From NCBI RefSeq assembly GCF_009905545.1, contig NZ_JAAALB010000008.1, positions 157,487 to 221,486 on the forward strand: 64,000 nucleotides of DNA, written 5' to 3'. The position numbers and the translations under genes are program-made. This document shows positions 57,077 to 64,000 of this stretch, piece by piece. The notes below the pieces were generated by a model that ran no database searches, had not been told where the DNA came from, and saw nothing but the letters and a program-made list of their open reading frames with translations. The DNA is from Cellulophaga sp. BC115SP. Lineage in GTDB: Bacteria; Bacteroidota; Bacteroidia; Cytophagales; Spirosomataceae. Positions within the stretch are counted from its first letter, which is position 1; each line of letters opens with the position of its first letter.

Positions 57077-59263
57077 TTATTTCCCTGGATTATAGATTCT
57101 TTCGGCAAATTTTATGACGTCTTCTTTGTAGTAAAGAACTTCTTTGAATTGACCGTTGGTGTACATTTCGGCTTGGTCGAAGAAGTGAATGGAGTTAGGG
57201 TTACCACTTTGACCACCTGCCAATAAAGATTTAGCTTTTACTTTTTCTCCAAATTCTACGACACAGATAAAGCTATTGCCATTGACACCATATCGTTTTT
57301 TGGTGCCATAATATCTTCCTGTGTAAGAAGGAAGCATCCCCCAAGCCGAAGAGGCAAATGGTACTGGAATACTCGCTTTGCTATCGTCATACTTTTGCTC
57401 AATATCGTTCGAAATACGTTGGAAGCGGTTGATTTCGCCCCATGCAACTTGCCAAGTACCAAAACGGTTACGAAGGTCTTGGATGGTTTCTAGCATTGGG
57501 TCTAGGAGTTCTTTGGTAGATGCTGTGGCTACATATTGTTCAGTACGACCTACTTGATCGGCTTTTAGCTCATCTTTGACTTGTACTCGGGCTATAGCAG
57601 ACTGTAGTCTTGTGGCCCATTCGATTGCCAATGCCGTCGGAATAGAACTTTTGCTAGTACGAAAATCCCAAAGCTTTAATTGTTCAATAGGTTCGGCTAG
57701 AGACGAATAGTTGCTATTTTGACTTTCTTTTTCGTACGCTTTTATCAAGGCAGGTACAAGTACTTCAAATGCCGCCAAATAGGTATCATAACCCGCTTCA
57801 ATGACTTTGTCTAAATTGTACTTTGGAATGCTACTCAAAACTCTTACTGCATTTATTCCTCTGAAATTTTCACCATCTGGAGCCATGTATTTCGGATAAT
57901 CGACACGTTTGGGACTATTACTTCCTGCTACGGTATAAGGTGTTGCATTACAGTTTTGAAGCCAGCCATTAGTTGGATTGTAAACATGTAGCGACTCTTT
58001 TACTGGGTGTAATCCTTTCCATTCGGTAGCTGCAATAGAACCATCGACAGCTTTTGACCAGTCGTATTTGTTGTCACGAATTGGCAAATAGTTGCCATGC
58101 CAATAAGCAATATTTCCCTCCGCATCGGCATAGACTGTGTTATTGGAGGTATTTGCCAACAAATCCATCGTTTTTTTATACTCAGCAAAACTATTGGCTT
58201 TGGTACGTTGCCAACTTTGAATCAAGCCTGTCATCGAGCGGTTATTGGCTTTCACACTAATCCATTGTCCATTGCGCTTTGCCATTACAGGACCGTGATG
58301 TGTGTACATGACATCAAAGTTTTTATCTTCAATTTTGCCATTTTTCAGTACGCCAATTTTTACTTTTTTGATTTTTACAGGTCGCTCTTTGCCTTCATAA
58401 AGATATACCCAAGTGTTACCCTTCTTTTGAATTTTTTCAAGATATGTATCCGCAATATCGGTATAACTAGAGGTATGCATCCAGCCACATTTTTCATTAA
58501 AGCCTTGATAAACAAATAGCTGCCCCCACGTAACTGCACCGTAGGCATTAAGTCCTTGCTCGCTAATTACGTGTACTTCGGGTCTGAAATAAAAGGTTAC
58601 GTGCGGATTGATATACAAAATAGCCTTACCTGATTCAGTGATTTTGGGTGAAAAAGCAAAGCCATTCGAGCCTGTCAAGATTTCTTCTTCTACAGGTTTT
58701 TGGTAAAAATAGCCTAAAGCGTCTTTTCCTTCGTATAAGCTTTTTAGATCGTTGGTTGTAACATCAGCAGTATTGATAGCCCCAATACTGCCATCTGTCC
58801 ATAGCAACGAATACCAAGGTTGAAAGCGAGTCAGCAAGGCAGGTTTTACTTCTGGGTGTTTGTAAAGATAATAATTGATGGCATCGGCGTGCGCATTGAG
58901 TAGGGTTTTAAGCCAAAGAGGTGCCTTTTGATAATCAGCTACTGCTTCCGAAGAGTCAATAACCATACGGATAAGTAAATCTTCATAAAGCTGGCTTTCT
59001 CCTTTTATTTCAGAGAGGCGTCCTAGCTTTTCGATATAATTCATTTCAACTCGCTTGAAATCGTCCTCGCATTGCGCATAAAGCAAACCAAAAACCGCAT
59101 CAGCATCAGTTTTGCCATAAATATGCGGAATACCCCAATTATCACGAATGATTTGCACTTGTTGTGCTTGCTTTTCCCATCGAGCAATCTCGACTTTATT
59201 AAATTTTTGGGCAAACAGGGCAAATGGTAAAAGGTAAAAAAGTAGTAATGAGATTTTTTTCAT
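57077..59263 (-). CDS. Penicillin-acylase-type Ntn hydrolase, exported
   Basis: Ntn-type amidase (S45 family), 728 residues from the ATG at 59263 (MKKISLLLFYLLPFALFA), which gives a standard leader. An upstream frame adds 31 residues of no merit. The alpha chain starts VQIIRDNWGIPHIYG; the nucleophile is Ser199 in GSNGFAF, where autocatalysis would create the mature N-terminus of the beta chain. Substrate-pocket and oxyanion elements follow (INPHVTFYFRP, NTVYADAEGNIAYWHGNYLPIR). Family members cleave acyl-amide bonds in penicillins, acyl-homoserine lactones or peptides; the substrate is unknown. It lies by itself, ending in a palindromic repeat. Confidence 0.92.
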   Translation of the reverse strand: MKKISLLLFYLLPFALFAQKFNKVEIARWEKQAQQVQIIRDNWGIPHIYGKTDADAVFGLLYAQCEDDFKRVEMNYIEKLGRLSEIKGESQLYEDLLIRMVIDSSEAVADYQKAPLWLKTLLNAHADAINYYLYKHPEVKPALLTRFQPWYSLLWTDGSIGAINTADVTTNDLKSLYEGKDALGYFYQKPVEEEILTGSNGFAFSPKITESGKAILYINPHVTFYFRPEVHVISEQGLNAYGAVTWGQLFVYQGFNEKCGWMHTSSYTDIADTYLEKIQKKGNTWVYLYEGKERPVKIKKVKIGVLKNGKIEDKNFDVMYTHHGPVMAKRNGQWISVKANNRSMTGLIQSWQRTKANSFAEYKKTMDLLANTSNNTVYADAEGNIAYWHGNYLPIRDNKYDWSKAVDGSIAATEWKGLHPVKESLHVYNPTNGWLQNCNATPYTVAGSNSPKRVDYPKYMAPDGENFRGINAVRVLSSIPKYNLDKVIEAGYDTYLAAFEVLVPALIKAYEKESQNSNYSSLAEPIEQLKLWDFRTSKSSIPTALAIEWATRLQSAIARVQVKDELKADQVGRTEQYVATASTKELLDPMLETIQDLRNRFGTWQVAWGEINRFQRISNDIEQKYDDSKASIPVPFASSAWGMLPSYTGRYYGTKKRYGVNGNSFICVVEFGEKVKAKSLLAGGQSGNPNSIHFFDQAEMYTNGQFKEVLYYKEDVIKFAERIYNPGK

Positions 59264-59676
59264 AGGATTGTTGATGAGTGCTGTTGATAATTGAGTGAAT
59301 GATTTTAGCAAAAGTAAAATTGTTTCTGCTTGTAGATACGCAATGCTTTGCGTCATGCGTGTCAGGCTGTCTTAAATATCGAAAGACCAATAACACTTAA
59401 TTTTTTTCTGAGTAAAAATAGAAATTATTTAAGACTCACAAATGAGGCTTTGTCGAAAAACTTGGTCGATAACTCGTTGAAAAATGATTTTTGTGATTTT
59501 TTAATAAAAAATAAAAATAAAATAAGCCTTTCGGGTACATTTGTATCCAACTATCCAATTGATTGCACTTTAGTGCAAAATGAAATATATCGGTGTAACG
59601 GGCTCGTTGAGAGATAGATCAATACTATTTTTCGGTATGCCCAAGCCAATTTAATACCTTCAGAAACTATCATTCT
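59264..59676. other. 413-bp divergent interval
   Basis: No gene. It holds a GTAGATACGCAATGCTTTGC hairpin-type repeat at 59332-59354, similar to the copy near 34713, and presumably the promoters of the acylase and DUF4249 genes. Confidence 0.5.
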
Positions 59677-60813
59677 ATGAAAAAAAACTACTTACGACTA
59701 TACTTTTGGGTCGTCCTTATCGCCGTGGGGCTATGTTCCTGCGTAGACCCTTACGAATATGATTTTGAAAAAGATGGAAAACATTTGGTTGTGGAAGGCT
59801 TTTTGAGTGATAATCAAGCCGCTCCCGATACCATTCAGATTTACTATTCTAATTATTCCAATGAGTTTGCTCAAATCTTAGATGCAGATGTTGTAAAAGC
59901 CTCTGTGATAGTGGAAGAAACTAAACAAGAAATCCCACTGAAAATCTTAGCCTCGGGCAGACTGATTCCTTTCCCTGACTTCAAACTAAATCCTAATTAT
60001 TCCTATCGGTTAGCATTTGAATTAAAAACAGGTGACAAATACCAGTCAACCCCAGAGAAAATCAATGCCACCCCGCCGATTTTGAAAGTCAAAAAGCAAT
60101 TTAATTTACAAAGTGTATTGTCAAATGATGGTAAAACTTACACCTCCGCTACAGAATTGTACGTAGATTTTCAGGACGACCCAACTGCAAACAATTTTTA
60201 TTTGTGGAGATATACTCATTACGAAAAGCTGGCATTTTGTAAAACTTGTAATAACTCGGTATTGGATTACAAAACGCAATCGTGCGTTACCGCACCTCGT
60301 GGGTTGAATAAGTCTTATTATGATTATCCATGCGAGTTTGCCTGCTATGCTATTTTGCATAATTCGAAAGTCATGATTCAAGATGATAGGGCTTCTCAAG
60401 GAAAATTGATTAAAGATAAATTGGTTGCTCAAATTCCTTTTTACAACGACTATGGCTGCTTGGTCAATCTTGAACAAATTAGTGTTTCGCTAGAAGTGTA
60501 TAAGTTTTACCAATTGGTTCGTCAGCTTACTCAAGGTACAGGAGGCTTAGCCGACACACCTCCTTCTGCGATTGTTGGAAATATTCAGAATGTATCAAAT
60601 CCAGATGAGAAAGTGGTAGGATATTTTGGTGTCGCAAATGTGCAAAAATATAGTTTTTGGATTGACCGAAGCGACGCCGTAGGGCCAATGGCTTTGATTT
60701 TTGGGCATTCTATTGTGGAGGAACCTTCTAATCCTCCTACAAGGCCGCCATCTGCTGGCTGTGTCCCAAGTGCAAATCGAACGCCAATTCAACCTAAAGG
60801 TTGGCAACAATAA
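59677..60813 (+). CDS. DUF4249 lipoprotein
   Basis: A 378-residue lipoprotein with lipobox VGLCSC (Cys22) and DUF4249 domain. Visible parts are VDPYEYDFEKDGKHLVVEGFLSDN at the N-terminus, VKASVIVEETKQEIPLKIL, LNPNYSYRLAFELKTGDKYQST and the central CKTCNNSVLDYKTQSC block with extra cysteines (Cys-rich stretch, about 188-222). Such lipoproteins sit at the outer membrane and are encoded with the next TonB receptor, forming a presumed uptake pair. Substrate is unknown. The next gene starts 18 bases after the stop codon. Confidence 0.9.
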   Translation: MKKNYLRLYFWVVLIAVGLCSCVDPYEYDFEKDGKHLVVEGFLSDNQAAPDTIQIYYSNYSNEFAQILDADVVKASVIVEETKQEIPLKILASGRLIPFPDFKLNPNYSYRLAFELKTGDKYQSTPEKINATPPILKVKKQFNLQSVLSNDGKTYTSATELYVDFQDDPTANNFYLWRYTHYEKLAFCKTCNNSVLDYKTQSCVTAPRGLNKSYYDYPCEFACYAILHNSKVMIQDDRASQGKLIKDKLVAQIPFYNDYGCLVNLEQISVSLEVYKFYQLVRQLTQGTGGLADTPPSAIVGNIQNVSNPDEKVVGYFGVANVQKYSFWIDRSDAVGPMALIFGHSIVEEPSNPPTRPPSAGCVPSANRTPIQPKGWQQ

Positions 60814-60831
60814 TTGTTGAACCCTACCAAA

Positions 60832-63234
60832 ATGACCATGAAACATTTTTTACTCATCATATTTATGCTTTTGTCGCTTGGAGGTTATTCGCAAAGCGGT
60901 AATAAAAAGCAGTACACATCATTTACAGGTAGAATTATAGATTCTCTTGATCGAAAGCCTATAGAAAGTGCTGCCGTCAAAATTGATAACCAAGGCGTAT
61001 ATACCCAAGCAGATGGGAGCTATTCTTCTTTGGTGCCTTATGGCGAATACACGGTAACCATTAGTATGGTAGGATATAGAACTTTTCGAAGAAGGATAAC
61101 TTTTAAAAAAGCTGAATTGAAACTAGACATTAGTCTGTTAAATATTGCTAAAGAACTTGATGAAGTAGTTGTATCGACACAAGGTGCTACCAAAAACGTA
61201 GATAGAACACTCTTGGGGGTAACGCCCATGAGTATGAAAACCATTAAAAAAATCCCTGCAATTATGGGAGAGGTGGACGTACTCAGAGGAATTCAAATGT
61301 TGCCAGGCGTGACATCGGTTGGAGAGGCCGCCAATGGGGTAAATATCCGAGGAGGTACTACCGATCAAACGTTGATTTTGTTGGACGATACACCCATTTT
61401 TAATCCTACCCACCTATTTGGATTATTTTCCGTTTTTACACCCGATGCCGTTAGCGGTGTAGAGTTGTACAAAGGCGGTATTCCTGCCAGATTTGGCGGT
61501 AGAACAGCGTCGGTGTTGGATGTGACACTACAAAATCCTAGTCTTACACAGACAAAGCTAAGTGGAGGAATAAGCTTGGTTTCTAATCGTTTGAGTATCG
61601 AAACTCCTTTGATTAAAAACAAATTGAGCATGTTGGTGTCTACCAGAGGCTCATTTAATGACTTTTTGTTTCAGTTGGGTTCTGAGCGTCTTAAAAATAT
61701 TCGAGCAAACTTTTATGATATTGCCACGAAGTTTTTCTTTCAACCTAATCAGAAAAATACTTTTACCTTTTCAGGATATTTTAGTAAAGATTTTTTCCAG
61801 ACGGATTTGTTGGGTACAGTCAACAATATCAACGCAACGTCTACGCAGTATGATTACAAATCTTTAAATGCGTCATTGAAATGGTTTCATTTGTTTAGTA
61901 GTCAACTCGATTGGCAGACGTCGGCTATTTATACAAATTATCAGCCTAAGACGATGTTGCCCCAGTTAAATTCGAGTAATACTGTAGATATTACATCGGC
62001 AATTTTGTATCGTCAGCTCAAATCAGAATTACATTATAATCCCAATGAAAAACATAAGTTGACAGGTGGGATTTCGTCTATTTGGTATAAAATCAGTCCG
62101 GGGAATTTGGTGCCTAATGCGTCAACAAGTGTAAACCCTATTACCATTCCAGATGAAAATAGTATAGAGGCAGGTATTTATGGAGAAGATGAAATGACTG
62201 TAAATTCTAAGTTGAGTGTTTCTGTGGGCTTAAGATATGCTCAATATTGGGCAATGGGAGCAGGTACTGTAAGACGTTACCAAAGTGGTGTTCCACTTTC
62301 AGATTTTACTGTAATTGATTCTACAAAATATGGGTCTGGACAAGTGATAGCTTCTTATGGCGGGCTTGAACCACGTATTTCGGCAAAATATTCCTTAACT
62401 AATTCATCTTCACTGAAGTTTGGCTACAACTTTATTCGCCAGTATTTACAGGTGGTTTCAAATACGACAACGCCTCTGCCAACATCGCGTTGGGCTACCA
62501 GCAACGACTATATTCGTCCGCAAAGTAGTCATTTGTTTTCTTTGGGTTACTTCAAAAATTTTAAGGATAATATCTATGAATTTTCGATGGAAGGATATTA
62601 TCGTCGCAACGAAAATGTACTTGATTACAAACCTGGGGCAGATTTTGTCTTAAAACCAAATCTCGAAACACAGGTATTACAAGGTAAAGGTATGGCTTAT
62701 GGTTTGGAGGTAATGTTAAGTAAAAAGAAAGGTGATTTGACGGGTTGGCTAGGATATACTTATTCAAGAAGTTTGAATCAAATCAAGCAAAGCGACCGAT
62801 ATGAGGAGCAAGTCAATGGTGGAAAATGGTATGCTAATAATTTTGATCGACCGCATAGCTTCAACGCCAGCTTGATTATTGGGCAAGGAGCGCATCATGA
62901 ATTTGGCTTTACGATGGTGTATAATACTGGACGACCATTTACTGTTCCTACAGGGATTGTAGTTTTTGATGGCGTGACCTATCCTTTTTATCAGGATCGC
63001 AACAATGCTCGTATTAGTGATTATCATCGTTTGGATTTTTCATGGACAATCCGAAATCCAAGTATGCGCAAACGCCGATGGGAGGGAAGTTGGACTTTTA
63101 CCGTGTATAATTTATATGGTCGCAAAAATGCCTATTCAGTGTATTTACGCACCGAAGCTGGGATAAAAGCGTATCAATTAACGATTTTTGGTTCGCCAAT
63201 ACCTTCGTTGACTTACAATTTTCATTTTATGTAA
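60832..63234 (+). CDS. TonB-dependent receptor with carboxypeptidase-like N-domain
   Basis: A TonB-dependent receptor of 800 residues from the ATG at 60832 (MTMKHFLLII); an ATG two codons later is equally possible. A CarboxypepD_reg-like domain is at about 30-110 (FTGRIIDSLDRKPIESAAVKID ... TISMVGYRTF), the plug at about 115-235 (VDVLRGIQMLPGVTSVGEAANGVNIRGGTTDQTLILLDDTPI, PARFGGRTASVLDV) and the barrel to the C-terminus. It is downstream of DUF4249 by 18 bases, and the operon reads as a receptor plus surface lipoprotein pair. Ligand is unknown; smaller than SusC proteins (about 1000 residues). Confidence 0.93.
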   Translation: MTMKHFLLIIFMLLSLGGYSQSGNKKQYTSFTGRIIDSLDRKPIESAAVKIDNQGVYTQADGSYSSLVPYGEYTVTISMVGYRTFRRRITFKKAELKLDISLLNIAKELDEVVVSTQGATKNVDRTLLGVTPMSMKTIKKIPAIMGEVDVLRGIQMLPGVTSVGEAANGVNIRGGTTDQTLILLDDTPIFNPTHLFGLFSVFTPDAVSGVELYKGGIPARFGGRTASVLDVTLQNPSLTQTKLSGGISLVSNRLSIETPLIKNKLSMLVSTRGSFNDFLFQLGSERLKNIRANFYDIATKFFFQPNQKNTFTFSGYFSKDFFQTDLLGTVNNINATSTQYDYKSLNASLKWFHLFSSQLDWQTSAIYTNYQPKTMLPQLNSSNTVDITSAILYRQLKSELHYNPNEKHKLTGGISSIWYKISPGNLVPNASTSVNPITIPDENSIEAGIYGEDEMTVNSKLSVSVGLRYAQYWAMGAGTVRRYQSGVPLSDFTVIDSTKYGSGQVIASYGGLEPRISAKYSLTNSSSLKFGYNFIRQYLQVVSNTTTPLPTSRWATSNDYIRPQSSHLFSLGYFKNFKDNIYEFSMEGYYRRNENVLDYKPGADFVLKPNLETQVLQGKGMAYGLEVMLSKKKGDLTGWLGYTYSRSLNQIKQSDRYEEQVNGGKWYANNFDRPHSFNASLIIGQGAHHEFGFTMVYNTGRPFTVPTGIVVFDGVTYPFYQDRNNARISDYHRLDFSWTIRNPSMRKRRWEGSWTFTVYNLYGRKNAYSVYLRTEAGIKAYQLTIFGSPIPSLTYNFHFM

Positions 63235-63244
63235 AATCAGTAAA

Positions 63245-63295
63245 ATAAACTATTCTAAGAGATGAATTTTAAATTTTATTCTTAGAATAGTTTAT
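63245..63295. terminator. Bidirectional terminator between convergent genes
   Basis: Perfect 16-bp arms ATAAACTATTCTAAGA and TCTTAGAATAGTTTAT around a 19-base AT-rich loop. The right arm overlaps the stop codon of the minus-strand gene. Confidence 0.72.
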
Positions 63296-63603
63296 CCAAT
63301 AATGGCCTTATGTTCAAGTGCTTGGCGAATTTCGCAAACCAATAAACCACTTCCTCCTCCATAGTGTTGGATGATCAAAACTGCGGGATTGATAGCCAAT
63401 AATTCAGCTCTTAGTTTTTCCTCCTCGTCTGGCAAAATGCCATTTCCTAAAAGTACTAAGGCTATATTTTCTTTCTGAAAAATTTGTAGAGCGTCTTGAT
63501 CAACACATGTTCCGATGGCATTCCAATCGGGCTGTTGATTAATCAAGCGCACCACTACACCCAAGATTTCGGGATGACGACTGATGACTAGGATATTCTC
63601 CAT
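63292..63603 (-). CDS. Degenerate receiver-like protein
   Basis: A 103-residue protein with the alternating fold of a response-regulator receiver: ILVISRHPEILGVVVRLINQ, then DQDALQIFQKENIALVLLGNGI and VLIIQHYGGGSGLLVCEIRQAL. The N-terminal acidic pair is absent (SR at that place), and the phosphorylation Asp is replaced by Gly in LLGNG, so normal phosphotransfer is not possible. It may be a pseudo-receiver that binds a partner. No kinase or output domain adjoins it. The ATG at 63603 is the only start. Confidence 0.7.
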   Translation of the reverse strand: MENILVISRHPEILGVVVRLINQQPDWNAIGTCVDQDALQIFQKENIALVLLGNGILPDEEEKLRAELLAINPAVLIIQHYGGGSGLLVCEIRQALEHKAIIG

Positions 63604-63605
63604 AT

Positions 63606-63840
63606 TTATTGAGTGATTTGGTGAATTGTGAATGAGTGAATGATGAATTGTGAATCAGGACTGTACCAAGGATTTCTAATAATTGCGGATTTGGGATTTC
63701 TGATTTCTGAAATAAAGTAAAATACCTCTATTTTTTACAAAATATAAAAGATTCACTTCCGAAATCCCACATCCGATATCCGAAATAGACAGTTTTAAAA
63801 TCCTTCGTACAGTACTGACTATGAATTGTGAATGAGTGAT
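63606..63840. repeat. Long imperfect palindrome, about 235 bp
   Basis: The left arm includes GTGAATGAGTGAATGA, CAGGACTGTACCAAGGATTT and GCGGATTTGGGATTT. The right arm includes AAATCCCACATCCGATATCC, AAAATCCTTCGTACAGTACT and AATTGTGAATGAGTGA. The arms pair in the same order, leaving a centre of about 60 bases around TATTTTTTACAAAATA. Confidence 0.78.
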
Positions 63841-63920
63841 TTTTCTCAATAAAGCAGAGGCAAAAAAATAAAAAAATATAGCTAATTTATTGGTCATTAG
63901 ATTGTTGTGAAATAACTTTG

Positions 63921-64000
63921 CCTCTTTGCCTCTTTGCCTCTTTGCCTCTTTGCCTCTTTGCCTCTTTGCCTCTTTGCCTCTTTGCCTCTTTGCCTCTTTG
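63921..64000. repeat. 8-bp tandem repeat (CCTCTTTG), ten copies to the window edge
   Basis: Ten perfect copies of CCTCTTTG fill 63921-64000, and the array continues off the window, so its length is unknown. The bases just before it (AACTTTG) are an imperfect copy. An inverted partner GAGGCAAA lies near 63856. Confidence 0.97.

Noticed and set aside
63921..64000. The 8-bp array as a CRISPR or telomere-like end
   Set aside because: The unit is far too short for CRISPR, there are no spacers, and nothing suggests a linear replicon.
1..64000. tRNA, rRNA, insertion sequences, integrases or phage genes
   Set aside because: No cloverleaf ends, rRNA-like conserved stretches, transposase or integrase motifs were recognised in the gaps or frames. 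A dedicated search could still find a missed tRNA.

Overview
This window is AT-rich and comes from a chromosome of the phylum Bacteroidota, most likely the order Cytophagales (an Arcicella/Flectobacillus/Spirosoma-type relative). The pointers are gldD, a type IX secretion (T9SS) sorting domain, a DUF4249/TonB-receptor pair, the long Bacteroidota form of NusB, LytTR regulators with LytS-type kinases, an ostA/tilS divergent pair, and candidate promoters of the TAnnTTTG type instead of Shine-Dalgarno-led starts. The genus is an inference. No rRNA, tRNA, CRISPR array, transposase or phage gene was recognised.

Layout. 1-12.2 kb: a partial YhhN membrane protein, an ECF sigma/anti-sigma pair, a secreted TonB-C/TPR protein, a DUF1080 + PA14 protein followed by a sugar-dehydrogenase-like cytochrome c fusion, small unknowns, a histidine phosphatase lipoprotein and prolyl oligopeptidase. 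12.3-16 kb: the broken tail of an AlbA/HATPase-type regulator, a LytS kinase with a LytTR regulator nearby, and a DUF1573 protein. 16-22 kb: a fused alpha/beta 2-oxoacid dehydrogenase E1, an orphan nuoI-nuoJ-nuoK trio in which NuoI carries a repetitive tail of about 350 residues, and a thioesterase. 22-30 kb: a monooxygenase-like protein, an SMP-30 lipoprotein, pyruvate kinase, a second LytTR regulator, PlsC, an AIM24 protein and gliding lipoprotein GldD. 29.7-37 kb: a TonB receptor with metal-box-like sites, nitroreductase, M20 hydrolase, SnoaL-like protein and an amino-acid permease. 37-42 kb: DUF1643, an NtrC-type regulator lacking its DNA-binding domain, a K+ channel and an ABC exporter. 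42.6-50.7 kb: the housekeeping block nusB-ytxH-DUF1573-yajC-ybbR-coaE, a T9SS cargo protein, ostA and tilS. 50.9-53.4 kb: an ECF sigma factor with two unknown membrane proteins and a TraB/GumN protein. 53.5-54.1 kb: an MntA/HepT toxin-antitoxin pair. 54.4-64 kb: a beta-CASP hydrolase, a tandem universal stress protein, a penicillin-acylase-type hydrolase, DUF4249 plus TonB receptor, and a degenerate receiver protein.

The most unusual features are the NuoI tail with 129-bp tandem repeats, a two-hairpin dispersed element whose two copies differ by compensating stem changes, a family of long imperfect palindromes at gene boundaries, a cluster of DtxR-like sites before a TonB receptor, several perfect palindromes just upstream of genes, and an 8-bp tandem repeat that runs off the right edge. 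Much of the window is ordinary core genome. I did not find a clear new multi-gene defence or biosynthetic system.
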